Positions 49,381 to 61,920 are shown, counted from the stretch's first letter. The stretch: DNA of 64,000 bases from Apiospora phragmitis (GCA_038363925.1 JAQQWL010000011.1:2790001-2854000); one strand, 5' to 3'. Notes: generated by a model from the letters alone, not told the origin. Numbers and translations are program-made.

Positions 49381-49895
49381 TCAAGAGTTCAGCAGCTTGT
49401 TCCTCTTCTCCTTCCTCTTCATTCGCTCGACTCGCTTCTTGTGCATCTTCTCCGCCATCTTTGCGAATCTCTCGCGCTCCTCCTTGGCAGCTCTTTTGTC
49501 TTTAATAGCTTGTACGCGGCGCTGAATGATTTAAGTATACGTTAGCATAACAGCGAGGCTCGTTGGCTGCATGAGGCGGGCGAACCTGTCTCTCTTCTTC
49601 CTTCTCTTCCTTCATCTCCTTCTCTTTGGCTTTCATCGCGGCGATAGCCACGCGAGCTGACTGTCGCTTCTCAAAAGAAGTAGTGGTAAGACCTGAGCCG
49701 GGCCGGAATGCCTTACGTGGTGCGTGCCATTGCTTCCCTTTAAGAGTTGTATTAGCGAAATAACGTAGCCGGAAAAAAGAATGGCTTGGTGCAATGCATA
49801 CCGTTTTTGCGCATTCCTAAGGCCTGTTCTTGTTGGTGTTGCTGTGATTGCGCCTGAGCTGCTGGCGCCGCGGCTGCGGCGTTGTCACTCGACAT
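49381..49895 (-). CDS. CGR1: rRNA-processing protein CGR1
   Basis: Small nucleolar protein needed for 60S ribosomal subunit assembly and ITS2 processing. Three exons, 49895-49802, 49737-49586 and 49521-49381, joined in phase to 128 residues; each exon is short, so the gene is easy to miss. Diagnostic sequence: [40 protein letters not shown], then a highly charged helix ([40 protein letters not shown]) ending NKLLNS. This is the single long basic helix characteristic of the Cgr1 family (PF03879). The N-terminus is Ala/Gln-rich and variable. Frame and splice sites are clean. Confidence 0.93.
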
Positions 49896-50384
49896 GGCTG
49901 GGAGCCGAGTATTCCTCTACAAATAATTGCTAAGCTGGTATGAATGCCAGGGTCTTCGGTATCGCGCACACAATTGTGTTGTCGTTGCTGTTGCTAGTGT
50001 ACCGGTCCGCAAACCAGCGCAGATTGATAAATCTGAAAATTCCTATCCCAGCCGCATGGAGGACTTAGAAATTTAGTGGAGACGGAGTAACAGGGAAGAT
50101 TTTCCGATTAAGGGTCCATGATGCTAGGTAGGTACCGTAGGAGAAACGGCTGTCTCGAATTAACGCTCAGCCTAACTATAGATTACTTAATACACTGGAA
50201 TAAACACCTGCTACAGCCTTGGACATATACTTATTAGTATGGAATCAACTCTGGAATAGCTATTGGAATTCTGAAGCGTTGAAAAGTTGGTGTTATTCCG
50301 TACGTAAACGGTAGCAGAATCCTGAACTGCAGTTTAACAGTCTACATATTTGAACCAGCCTAGCCTGCTACGGTACCTAATAAC

Positions 50385-50444
50385 GTTTATGTGCTAGGTA
50401 GCAGCTTATGTGCTAGCACCTTATGTATGTGCCAGCAGCTTATG
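50385..50444. repeat. Degenerate tandem repeat of about 18 bases
   Basis: Three to four imperfect copies built on the core TTATGTGCTAG(G/C)A (variant TTATGTATGTGCCAGCA). Non-coding. Confidence 0.6.
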
Positions 50445-51517
50445 GTTAATTTCCAAGGAGATTATTAAGATGCATTTCAAGATTACCTCGAGCAAAGCGC
50501 ATCCGCGTGCTTCTGTATACCCATAGTACTGTTAGTAGTGTAAGTTCTAAGAATGTATTTTTATATCCTCTAGATTCTAGGTAACGGGCTAAAGTTGGGA
50601 TACCTTGCGACGGGATAGCTGACGGCCCTCCGTTACACTACGTTGGAGAATCCGGAAGAGCTGGGTAAGAATGGAGAGGAAGACATTGTATGTTACATGA
50701 GAAAGCTCGCCCGACGCGGCAATTGGTAGTTCAAGCCAAGCCTTCCAATGGTTTGGTTGTGATTTCCGTTGAAACAAGAACCGAGAAAACTTTTGCGAGA
50801 GGCTGAGGCCGATTCGAAATGCGGTTCCAATGCTGATCAGCACAAAACTGTATCCAAGACAAGAATTTGCTTCTGGCGCCGATGCCCGTTCATGCAAATA
50901 AAAGACGAAAAGAAACGGTCTGTTATTGGTACGAATGGATCAGGTCTGAAGGGAAGACGGCGCGATTAGGAAGTGGCAGCAAGTTGTAGCCCCGCGATGA
51001 TATGATCCTCGCAACACCCACCGGGTTTATCTCTCGTAGGAGGGGAAGGCCCTGTTGAGCCTTTCGTCATGACAGGAACATTTGCCTGTTGGGAATAGCG
51101 TCCCCTCTTGGTTGTGGGCTGTGGCCTTGCTCCTGCTTGGACCGCCGAGTAGCCCCGACTGGCCCCTGGCAGAGCGTCCAAGAAGAAGCAGGGGAGAGCC
51201 CCACCGTCTCTCTGTTACTGGACCAGACTTGAGTACGAATTTCCTATTCCAATCCGAGAAAGACTTGAGATTCCGGCCCCTGTAAGAAACGAGGCTTAGC
51301 CGTGAATCCATAATACGAACGCATGCCGCGGCAGGTGGTACTTGGTTCCTGAAGCGGTCCAATTTGTCTTCACACGTAGCCAAATCCGGTCACTCTCAGG
51401 TCACGTTGCGCAAACAGGCGAGATTAGATATTCCTCTGCCGGGATATTCTTGGATCAGCCAGCTGACAATATCGGACGGTACGTATGTAGATGGGCTGGT
51501 CCTTGAGTTTGTTCATA

Positions 51518-51583
51518 GTGTAGATATCGTACCCAGATTGTGTAGATATCGTCCCCAGATTGTGTAGATATCGTACCCAGATT
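51518..51583. repeat. Three tandem copies of a 22-bp repeat
   Basis: Unit gtgtagatatcgtacccaga plus tt. The copies start at 51518, 51540 and 51562; the middle copy has one A-to-C change. A partial fourth copy (gtgaatatc) follows. There are no spacers, so it is not a CRISPR array; it is a minisatellite in non-coding DNA. Confidence 0.88.
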
Positions 51584-53364
51584 GTGAATATCATCCTGTA
51601 ACCTAGGTACATATGTAGGTACGGTGGTCACATCGGCTACAGTGAGCCGCGGGCGCAGTATCTTGCTGTGAAATATGTCAACATTGGCGGAATTGGCTGG
51701 TCTTTGCTGCTGCTCGAGTCTTTGCGCCAAGGAAGGATTGGCGGAAAACCTGCTCTTTGGTCTTATCTGCTGTAACCACGCACAGGTGGTTTGCGACCGC
51801 CGAGAGGCAGAGATGATTGTCTGTTTAATTGCGCGCCATACAACTCTCCACTGCTAGATCTGCTCTTTATCCGGCTTGATCATATCTGAGCGTCTTCCGA
51901 TGTTGAGTTCTAATTGGCCGAGTGAGTGCGTATTTGATAGCTGGATACAGCTAGCCTCAACTGTGTAGTATTGTTTATTACGCAGGCCTATAATCCACTA
52001 TATGTGTAGGTTAATAATAAAGAAAGCATCAACTGATGTAAATAACATCTAATCGAGTATAGTATGGGATAAGTTATGGCCGTAGGATGATGGGCTCCGA
52101 CGGGAAAGATGCCGGCCGAGATGTGAAGACATGGAGTCCAAATAGGTTGTAGATAGGTAGCGACTGCCACAAAATCTGCAGGTACCTATTCTGGGCCAAG
52201 ATTGGAACACAGTATGTTGATCTGTTTTCTTATCTTCCTAGGTATCGCCAGAAACAGCCAATGCTAGGAAACCATAGGATTGTGCCTTCGACCTTGCACG
52301 GTAGAATAAGCAAACTATCAATTACCACTAACAACTGTGCAAGCAGAACGGATTGTTATCAATGGAAACATTCACGCTGTAAGGTCGAAATGTACATATG
52401 TACTTACATGTAGGTACATATGCTCAGTGAGTGTGGAGAGGCTACAAGCCAAGAAGCAAGGAGCCTGGGTCTGTATGCATAATTTCCAGGACAGGTTTTA
52501 TTTCCCCAGAGCGCTAGGACTCTGTTCCAGCACTTTGTACGCGCAAAGGGCGTTGACGGGGCCCAATGGGGAATCAACCTGGTAATACTATTCCCCATGC
52601 TAATTTATGTAGTATGTGAACTGCGAGCAGATGAGGATTATGCGCACCTTTCGCCATTCCATACAAGCACAGGCTCTGGCAGGACCAAAGGAGACATTGC
52701 AGGTACCTAATGCAGGCAGCATGCGAGTTGTTTTAGTAGGTGGGTGGTCCAGAGCAGCGCCCATCAGCACTGAATCAAGTTAGTTTAAGCCATCAGCAGC
52801 GCCTCTCATCAGCGTGTTTGCTCGGCGGCGAATAAACTTACCGAATGGCCATGTATGCGTCAGCAGACGGCCTGGCCGCCGCTTCGGCGCACAAGAGAAT
52901 GATTCGCTCGCCGGCTAGGCCGTGAGAGAAGGAAGGAGCTGGCATGTAATAAGAAAAAAAGTACTGCATCAGCAATCTGTGTGTACGGCGCGAAACTCGC
53001 GGACGCAGGTAACACTGGCCCGTCCTTGTCGCACCAAGGTTGAAGCGATAGCAATCGTCGGTGAGAGGGACTGCAGTTGGGCTGGGGTCCAGGTAGTTGT
53101 TGCTTAGGCCAGTCCCCTGATAATTTGGACATTTTGGACCGAGAGTAGCCAGCAGATCTCTTTAAGCGAGGGATTTACTAACGCGAAGAGTTGGGGCACA
53201 CCAGGATGTTGAGGCAGTACCGTCTGCTGCAGATTGTGTGTTTATGAAAGCCTCTGGAGGTCGGGCTAGTCGAGCAAGTTCAGCACAAGATGGGGGACTA
53301 AATTGCATTGCATCTGTAGGTTACTGCATTGGTCCTTTCTGAATTTCATGCCCATCCTCCCCCT

Positions 53365-53379
53365 CCCCCCCCCCCCCCC
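53365..53379. repeat. Run of 15 C
   Basis: Homopolymer within a C/T-rich tract (53350-53379) about 0.9 kb upstream of the Ser-rich gene. The true length is uncertain given the indel errors elsewhere. Confidence 0.8.
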
Positions 53380-54268
53380 TGCCAATACCCTACGACAAGT
53401 ACATCGAGCAGGCGTCGTGCAGGTGGAGTTTTCTTCCACTGGACTCCAGTCAGGCCCGACCCACTTTCGCTCCGGGTGCTGGGTGCCTTGTTCCTCGTCG
53501 AGCCAGTCCACCACCCACTTACTTGGAGGACTCCTCACTCTCTACTTCCAACTTGTCGCTTCAACCTTTCTCAAGCATCCTCACGAAGGCCTCACAGTTT
53601 ACCTGGCTCAATTCCAGTCGCAAGTCTATTCCGATAGATTTGCCCTGGTCTTGGCCGTCCGCTCCTTTCTTCCCTTCCCATCGAGAATTACCATTTCTCA
53701 AGTTTGAATTCTGTTTAAAAAATCATTTACATCCGTTTTGTTGTTTCCTTACCTATTTCAGAGAGCAAGCGACACGGAATTTGGTCGCCTGTTAGGAAAC
53801 AATAACACCACCACCACCACACACACACAACGCACCGAGATACTCCGCCCATTTTCGGGTTTCTTCGCTCACGCTCAACTTGACTGTTCACTTCTCCGGT
53901 TTCTTCGCGAGGTAAGACCTTTTAAACTACATCACACGGTCTTGTGATTCATCCGCTAGGCACCCGAAATCCTTCGCGCCGATGTTCACGATTGCTTTGT
54001 CATAACCACGACACGCTTTGGATCCCTCGCTGGCCACTTACTTTTGGTCATCGCCTCTTTGCGATTCCTCTCCGGGCCTTTGCACACTCTAATAACACTG
54101 CCAAACAGAGACGCCATCGAACAAGCGGGTTAGACGAAACGGACCTTGGAACGCCTATTTCCTACGCCAATTGCATGCGTCGGGGTGCCCCGAATCGATC
54201 TCTATGCTCTCACCCCCGATAGAACGGCGCTCTTGAAGTCTCGTGCCGCCGAGCGGCTTGGAGGAAAT

Positions 54269-57200
54269 ATGACAACCGCGTACGCCACAAACGACACCAT
54301 GGACTCGACTGTTGTGGGGGCCGTTGGAGCCTTGCGTGGCCTAGATCTCGACAGCAGTGAAGCGCGGCATCTGGCGCTTCCCAGTCCCCTCTTCCTGGAT
54401 GGACGGAGAGCCAGTGACTCGACTCTGGCAAGCCCGCAGCCGTCGCCTCGAACGGCCTTGCCGCCACCTAATCCACCCTTCGTCTTCCCCTCGCGGGGGC
54501 TACCTTCATCCGCGCCTTCATCATTTTCCAGAGCAAGTGGTCAGCGCCCCAGATCTGCCATCGATTTGCACCAGAAGATATTCGACTTGTCAGGTGCGCC
54601 TGCAGATACCGGCAGCTGGGGTCGAAGTGCTGCACGCCGCTCTCCTGCACTTCCCGACTTCAGTTTTAACCCCGGTTGTTCTCTCAGTCCGAACAGCGCT
54701 GTGACCAACAGATCCCCTCGATCACCATCTTTCGATTTTAGCTTCCACTCCAGTTCCAGTCTATCAGCTTCGGATAACGCCCCGAGCCCGCCGCTATCGC
54801 CCTGCCAACCTACCCCAAATCGCGGCGGCCACAAACGCGGTGGAAGCGAATTCGTGGGAGGCCATATAAGGAACGGCAATTCCATTACCGTTACGAATAT
54901 AAGCCCCACCAAGTCAGAAAGTGGGCTTGCAACACCAACCCTTGCTCCTGTAGACTCGTCAACAGCCCAACGCCGCGGCCGTCATGCTCATCGTCGGTCG
55001 GCAGCAATCTCCAGCCATGACTTGAGCATGATCCTGAAGCCAGCCGGTCCCAACACATCTGCGGACAGTAGTGCGCCTAACACCCCCGCCCATGCCGAGG
55101 ATAATTCAAGAGCGACAGCCGATTCGGCAGCAACAGAAGAAACAAAACCTGCCAGTGCAGAACCGACTGACTCGACCGAAATCGATGGGGATGGTTCTGA
55201 TATGCAACTCGACTCAGAGCCTGATCTTTCTACCGAAAAATCGGCACCGCGCGCGCGAGTTGGCTTTTCTGACAATGTGGAGTTTATACCGCGTCCGCTA
55301 TCACTCGTGTCTACAGATACGACCAGCACAGTGACAGCCCGGCCAGGTCACTCGGTGTCCAACAGTATATCTTCCATCATTTCTATGTCTAATTCAACAA
55401 CGCAGGAGCGTGCTCCAGTTTCTCTACGCACATCACCGCAATGCGGAGCTGCTTCCGACTCGAAAGTCGACTCACGTCCCAGTACTGCAGGTGCTGTTTT
55501 GGAACGAACACCCAGTCTTCATGCATTGGCTGTTGCGGAGTCTTCAACTTCCCCTCGCCGACGCAACTCTATTCCCCTCTTGAATAACCTCCCGGCTGCT
55601 GGTTCTGACATACCTGCCGAGCCAAGCCCGATAAAAACGCCCAAGCGGTGGTCCTTCTTTGGCCTGGAATCCCTAGGGCTGACGGGGTCACCAACCAAGC
55701 CACGTCCTCACAGCTCAAGCTCAGCAGAAACTGCCCCTAAGCATTCCAGCACAACTGCTTCATCCACCGAAAATATCACAGGAGAAGGCGCTAATGACTT
55801 CATCCCCACGCAACCTGACGTCAAAAAGCTGGCTGGCAAGAAACACAAGAAGAAGGTCAAGGCATGGGCTGGTTCAATCTTGACCCGGAAGACGAAACCA
55901 CGTCTTAAGTCCAAGTCAGGTCGAAGGCATTCAATGACTCCCCCGCCTCCGCCGAAGCTGGATTTAAGTGATGACGAGGATGAAGACATGGCCGACGTGA
56001 TGAACCAACCTGCAACTGCACCCACCGTCATGGTAACTGGGCCAGCTGCCGATCCGGCATTCGCCGATTCCAGTTTCAAAGCTGAAGACGATCCATTGTT
56101 TCCTATGATCGACTTGGACGCTGCGTTGGGACCCTTCAATACCCCTTCGTCACTTGATCCGGCCTGGGAAGCAGCACAGCGCGCTGGAGCCCCACCAAAG
56201 CGACAGCTGCATAGTGCCGCTGGTTTGAGGGGCTTCTCTGGTCCTGGCATGCACTACCACAGACGTACGGAGAGTGCTCCTGAAATGCCCCCTTTTCGAA
56301 GGCGCTAGATTTGGCATTCACCGGTTTGGCAGCTCCTCGACCATGGCCGATGTATTTGAAGAAGAGGAGGAAGACGACAGCGGTTCTGATGAATCGACTC
56401 CTGATGCCAGTGGGGCTTCCATTGCAGATGCTGATGTCAATTCCGCTAGTGACGATGCTTCAACTCCCACCCAAGAAGTTGAAGCTAGTCTGAAATCGTC
56501 AAACGACAGTGCTTCCGTAGCCCCGTCTGTTGAGCGCAAAGAGAGTGGATCCAGTCTTGAGATGCTGCCAATTCCATCTAGGCTGAGGTCTGACACTTCG
56601 TCCAACTCGTTGCATGACGATATCATAGCCGAAGAGGCACCTGTCTACAATGCCGCTGACCAGGAGCGTATCTATGAAACCATATTCGGATCGAGCGACT
56701 CGGCGGCCCCTTCACCCCGGCGTATCCTCACTAGCAAAGACTCGGGATCGTCGGATGTCAATTCCATGAGGCTACCAGCTCCATTGTTGACACCTCTCAG
56801 TCCGTTCTCCATGAGCCACGGTTCATCGATGGCATCACCCCGCTCACCCATGTCTTTCGATGCGCACCGTGTCTCCACAGCGCCCTCGTCAGTCATAGAT
56901 GACTCGCAGCGTCTTTCTACCGCACCCTCGTTGGGCGAGAACAACGACTTCCAGTCCCTCCTCATGGGGGAGCCTGGACCAGAAGTTGTGCGGATTTCTA
57001 TCGATGTCCCATCTTTGACAAGCAGCAACTCTACGATGACTCGTGAAAGCAACTTCCCGGGCGTGCGGCCTAGGAGCACCCTTTTCACGATCAGCGCCCA
57101 GCCTCGTTCACTTCGTCTGCATTTGGTCGTCGAAGATCAAGTCTTGCAAGCCTTAGCCGGCTCATCAACAGTGCTCACGGAGAACGGAGCAAACTAAGTA

Positions 57201-57304
57201 TGGAGGTTCCTGCAGATACTGAGCCGGAGAAGAAGTCCAGCAAAACTAAGCGGCTTAGTAAGATGATGCAGTTTTGGAAGCCAAAAGAGTCGACCAGAGC
57301 TTAG
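54269..57304 (+). CDS. Large Ser/Pro-rich protein, "cell wall proline-rich" type of filamentous fungi
   Basis: About 1,011 residues in one exon, start MTTAYATNDTMDST (an in-frame upstream Met at 54146 is possible). Mostly disordered, with repeated S-P motifs that look like phosphorylation sites. Recognisable islands are RPRSAIDLHQKIFDLSGAP, the basic GKKHKKKVKAWAGSILTRK, KRWSFFGLESLGLTGSP, AADQERIYETIFGSS and a C-terminal KMMQFWKPKE. No signal peptide or GPI signal, so the wall-protein name carried by similar fungal genes is doubtful and an intracellular, possibly nuclear, role seems more likely. Two indels: an extra T in 56293-56296 (PPF then EGARFGI) and a missing T near 57112; they cancel in length. 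Without them the product would end at 56308. Confidence 0.75.
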
Positions 57305-59813
57305 AAGGTCCTTCGCACTTACCTTTTGGTCAAGCGACTTGGAAAGCGACGTTCGACAAGAAGCCGCCGCCCAACGCCCAAGTAACCAGAACCTGTATTT
57401 TAGCATGGCTGCTTCAGCTTACGAATTTGATGGGATATGCGCAATCACACGATCTCGATGCATAAGACTGCGGCCTCGCTCTGGACAGTAGCCGAGGCCA
57501 TCAGAACTGAGCCAAATACGATCCAAGCTGGTTGGCACCGATTTCGGGGCAGCTCTCCTGTGACCTTCGTTGATGGTCACAGTGGTAGTAGCATTTCGTT
57601 TCCACGCGTTTTGGCATTTACGACAGCATGAGCACACTACACCATATAAACACATACGGCATGAATTGGCGGTCTCCGGGTTAGGGGGACGGCATGCCAC
57701 CTCTTTCGCTCTCCACCCAAGGCGGGTGTCGATGATGCACCTCGCCTTTGCAGGGTCAGTCCTAGTTATACTTGCGAATGGAATGGTATGGGAAAGGAAG
57801 GAGGGGCCGAGTAACACTCGCATCCAATCTTCGGTAAGAAACCGAAAAACTTAGTTAAAAGTCCAGGGCGATCGCGTCACGTCTCATCCGAGCGTTCAGT
57901 CGGTTGGGCGTTGGCAATGCCAGCCACGTCCAATCCGACACGGGATCCCTCCTGCATGTAGACATATAGTAATGAACATACGATACACATACTCCGAAGC
58001 CTCTTTAGCCTTCTGTCCCCTCTCGTTACTGAAGCCAGCACGAAGTAGAAAGAAGTCGCAGCCAGCCACTTCACCCTACTCTCAAGTCGATCTGCCCTCG
58101 TAAAGCTCTTCTGTTCTTACTCGGCAGAGAAGTACGTGTACAAGTGTGGAAAAGGGTGATCTTTTGAACTCGCTTGTTAAGGATCAACAGGTAACAATGC
58201 TCGGATTTTTCGACCACTGTGTACATAGTGGACTGAAAATGTTTACGTATTGGCTAAATACTGTGTCACTCATTACAATCATTTCATTGGATATATATCT
58301 ATACTGATAGATACATACGCACATACTACAGCTGTAGAATTTGCTCAAATACCTGCTTCAGCCAGCTGGTGTATACATTATGCTATGTGCGAGTGAGTAT
58401 ACATGTCGTGCTAAGACGATAGTCCCCCGCCCCCATCTCAACACCAACCCACCAATGCTGGAAAGAAAAAGGAGGGCAGCCGCCTCGTCCTCCGCCTCCG
58501 CCTCTAGTCGAGTATAGAGACTCGGAGGTTTGGTGGGTGTGCCCGACACGGTTGGGGCTGGCAGGGATCCAAATAGAGTGTTGTAGTTGCTGGGCGGGAA
58601 GGCGACGCACGGTTTCGATGCCAGTTACAGGCACTCGATCACTGGTCGCTCGGCAAGATCGAGGATAAGGTCATGTGTGTGTGGGTATGTGTAGGTATAT
58701 TTGAAAAAAGAGGAAGTACATTGATACTAGTCGGCTGGTTACCTTGGTGGCAGAGTCTGTGTGTCCCCTTGACAACAAAGCTCGCCATTATTTACGGCGC
58801 GCCGGATCTGCCATGGCGATCATCTTTCCTTGACCGCCCTCCTGGAGAGAAGAAAGTTTGTTTTTTGGCCCTCCTTCCAGAAATCGTGGCTGTCTGCAAG
58901 TGTAAGCGACCGGTCTCATCCCGCATGTGTAAGTGGCTGCTGGTGGTTACCTACATACCTCCTAAGCTAGGTAAGTAAGTAGATAGCTCACGCCCATCCG
59001 CTCACATACACATCTACACACACACTCACACACACCGCCACCAGTTGCTAGGCCGTCTTCTCTCGCCCACCGCCTTGAGTAAAAATTAAATAGTAGTAGC
59101 ACCGGTGTTGCCCACCAGTTCAGCTGGAACAAGCCACGGAGAACCGGATGCAAGGGCCGGTGGCGCCGAGGTTCTTGGCGGCAGTGATGGCCGCCCGCTT
59201 CAGTATTCGCCAAAGTGGGGGGTGCATTGCGGACGGGCTTTCGGCGGTGGGATGGCGGCTGTCTATCTAGAACGCGGATATCTTGTGGGACATGGCAGAT
59301 CCCCCATGGCTGACAATATGGTTAGTTGCCCGGGGCAGTCCATTACTCCTTGATCCATGTTATAGCAGCCCCTAGGTCAGCAGCTCATTCGTTTTGTCAA
59401 GTTGCCCCAGACCAGGATAGGGAGTGTTAGTCTTGAAGGCATCCGTCGATGCCCGTAGTCGGCCTGTTTTCCTCCAGTAGTGACTCAGTATCTCACGTGA
59501 CAGAGACTCAAAAGCCGCAATGTGATCTGCGGTGTGAGGGCACAAGTTCAATAGATTATCATACAGTGTCCTGGTATCTATCTGCACCCGAAAGGGGTCT
59601 GCTGGGAGGTGAAAATGCAGATGCAACAGGGTATCGAACAGCTTGTGACAAAAAAACGCCTCCTCCGTAAACCCTTGGTCCAAGCCAAATGCAAATTACG
59701 CTTACAAAACACGATGACCTTCCTTAATGCATGTATCATGAGTTCGTTGGGGACTTGAAATGCCGCGCATCCATGCTCTTTCGGGAGGGAACAGTAGCTT
59801 CCGCTTGCCACTC
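57305..59813. other. Intergenic region between convergent genes
   Basis: About 2.5 kb between two convergent 3' ends. One exon-like open stretch (59372-59683, minus) is listed separately; other open frames look random. Confidence 0.45.
59372..59683 (-). other. Possible exon or gene relic
   Basis: A 103-codon open frame lacking an ATG in good context (it opens at TTG). It has a protein-like hydrophobic pattern, for example LFDTLLHLHFHLPADPF and LYDNLLNLCPHTADHI. No partner exon, motif or family recognised. Confidence 0.2.
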
Positions 59814-60776
59814 CTAGTCCTCCCATATGGTCTCCAAGTCGATGTCGCCGCGCCTCTCGGCACCACACACACTCCATCGCTTCCGCTTGTCTCTCGCGCC
59901 CAGGCCAAGGGTCCTGCCGCGTGAAGGAACGTCGAGGCTGGAACGGCCACGACCATCTAAGGCCGAATCATCGCCGTCCGAGCCTACGCTGCCTGACCTC
60001 GGCTTGGTGTTCTTCTCGTCCTCCAAGGCCGCCTCCTCGGCGTCAGGCGAATCTGGAATGGTCTCCAAGCTAGAGATACTCGGACTCCGTGATCTAAGGG
60101 AGGTGGGCGTAGATGGGACAGAGGATGAGTAGGTCGGGAAGTTGTAGCCAGTGTTCAAATCAGGTCGAAAAGATGGCGACGTCGCGACGGACGATGGCGT
60201 GGATGGCAGGGAGACGTATGAGCTTGTGATGGATGAACTTGGGCCCGGCAGAATAGGGTGGTGCAATGGCGACGGCGTACGCTTGTGGCCATTGGCAGGC
60301 GGGGGGTCCCGAGAGTCGAGAACCGAAGTCCGGATGGGCGAGGTGGGCGGAAACATTTCGTCGGCAGGCTTCCTGCGCGGAGGGCGAACCCGGTTGGGCG
60401 AGCTTGACGGGCTGTCCGGGCGAAGCATGGGCAGCGACAGGACGCGGCCGTGACCGTCCAAACCAGGCATAGATCTAGTACGCGACATGGATGGAGGTGC
60501 TAAGCTTGTGGATTTGGATCTCTGATGGGTGCCGGAAAGCGGCGAGGTGGTTCGGGGTCGGTAGGGCAGGGCCATAGTAACGGGTGTGGCCCATGATGGC
60601 GAGCTAGGCGACGGAGGCTCGTTTGAACGTCGGAGCGCCAGTGGTTTTCGATTGTTGGGGTTCGAGTCGAATTCGTAGGTCTTGGTCGAGATGGCGGCGG
60701 GATGATGTAGTCGCAGCGAAGGCAGAGGCGAGGGGCGAAACTCCTCCAAACTCTCCGTCTCCGGTACAGGCTCCAT
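59814..60776 (-). CDS. Basic Ser/Pro-rich protein with conserved C-terminal motif
   Basis: Single exon, 320 residues from MEPVPETESLEEF. Rich in Ser, Pro and Arg, with many S-P and R-x-x-S sites (RSKSTSLAPPSMSRTRSMPG, GHKRTPSPLHHPILPG) and no domain visible; most is probably disordered. The end is striking: RDKRKRWSVCGAERRGDIDL then ETIWED, which I associate with conserved tails of uncharacterised 'basic proline-rich' proteins of filamentous fungi. No signal peptide or membrane segment. A phospho-regulated scaffold role is only a guess. The frame is clean, with high third-position G/C. Confidence 0.72.
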   Translation of the reverse strand: MEPVPETESLEEFRPSPLPSLRLHHPAAISTKTYEFDSNPNNRKPLALRRSNEPPSPSSPSWATPVTMALPYRPRTTSPLSGTHQRSKSTSLAPPSMSRTRSMPGLDGHGRVLSLPMLRPDSPSSSPNRVRPPRRKPADEMFPPTSPIRTSVLDSRDPPPANGHKRTPSPLHHPILPGPSSSITSSYVSLPSTPSSVATSPSFRPDLNTGYNFPTYSSSVPSTPTSLRSRSPSISSLETIPDSPDAEEAALEDEKNTKPRSGSVGSDGDDSALDGRGRSSLDVPSRGRTLGLGARDKRKRWSVCGAERRGDIDLETIWED

Positions 60777-60947
60777 GTTGACGGACGGACGGGCTACAAT
60801 TGGTACTGAAATGTCCGATGTAATAGCCAGACTATCGTGTTGGCGAGAACCCAAATTGCCGTGAAGTATGCATGTGATCAACTCTCTTCACACAAACTGA
60901 ACCAAACGGGAAGCTGGTCCCAAAAATGCCAGTCAACTTCAAACTGG

Positions 60948-60969
60948 GGTGTGGTGTGGTGTGGTGTGG
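60948..60969. repeat. GGTGT microsatellite
   Basis: Four tandem GGTGT/GTGTG units about 180 bases upstream of the ATG of the gene at 60776, probably in its leader or promoter. Confidence 0.7.
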
Positions 60970-61572
60970 GAATGTCGACTGTAAGTACTTGTAAATACGG
61001 AAATGGCGGGGAGTGGGTGACCACCGCAGAGAGGGAGGAATGTTGCAGGGGGAGACACAGTCGGTTCCCGATGAGGCTTGGATCGCAGTCCCTTAATAGC
61101 GATTGTGTGTTGTTATTGTTGGGTTGGGATCGGGATCAGATCGAGGGCGGATGGATTGGGGCCCGGACTGGCTTCTGAAAAGGATGTGAGATTGAGCCGA
61201 TCTTAAGTGCGCCCTTTGGATGGTCTGGCCGCCAAGGTAAGAGTCAAGTGAAGTGAAGTCTTAGATGCCGCGAGGGTGGTTGTGCCGAGCGAAAATGGAT
61301 GTGTTGCTTCCGTTCCTTCTTATTATTCTTCTTGTTCTTCGTGTTCGTCTAATGTCTCCGCGATGTCTTCTACTGCACTGCTTCTCCTTCTCTCCCTCCT
61401 TTGCTTTGCTGCGGTGTTTCGAGGGAAAAACAAATAACCAAAAATAAAAAGGCTGAGATGAAGCCTTGGGAGGGTTTCGCTGTAATGTCGTGGGAAATGA
61501 GTCCGATACGTAAGGGGTATCCGAATCACAAATCAAAAACCCGAACAGGCTGGATGGAATCTTAATCCTGCC

Positions 61573-61606
61573 GGTGCTGGTGCTGGTGTTGGTGCAGGTG
61601 TTGGTA
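61573..61606. repeat. Imperfect GGTGCT/GGTGTT hexamer repeat
   Basis: Five to six GGTGNT units in non-coding sequence. Confidence 0.65.
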
Positions 61607-61902
61607 CTGCCTGCTGGAACTCGACAAGAACCGCTTAAAGCTTCCGGCGCCAGCCACCTGAAGGTTATCTAAATATCAGCTAAGACAAGACAAGCCCAAT
61701 ATCAAGTGGCAGAAGAAGAAGCAGAAGATCCAGAAGAAGGTAGGGATGACACGTTCTAGCATTTATGGCCTGGCAGACGGGACTGTCGGTCACAGACAGT
61801 ACCTACCTCAGTACACACGGCAAAAGACTGCATGATTGATTTTCGCATCTGGATGGATCAGGCTCGCCGGATTCGAGCTGTCTCGACAATCGGTCAACCT
61901 TC

Positions 61903-61920
61903 AATCCCAATCCCAATCCC
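61903..61920. repeat. Three tandem AATCCC hexamers
   Basis: Exact copies. Too short and in the wrong context to call a telomeric tract. Confidence 0.65.

Larger units (their letters stand above)
49896..54268. other. Gene-free region of about 4.4 kb
   Basis: No coding sequence I can support. It contains AT-rich stretches (about 50100-50600 and 51960-52080), three small repeat tracts listed separately, and inverted GTACATATG-type motifs near 52390-52425. The last 700 bases are pyrimidine-rich and probably form the promoter and 5' leader of the gene at 54269, with a donor-like gtaaga at 53911 that could start a leader intron. Confidence 0.5.

Noticed and set aside
51518..51583. Tandem 22-bp repeat as a CRISPR array
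   Set aside because: The copies abut with no spacers, and the host is a eukaryote. It is a minisatellite.
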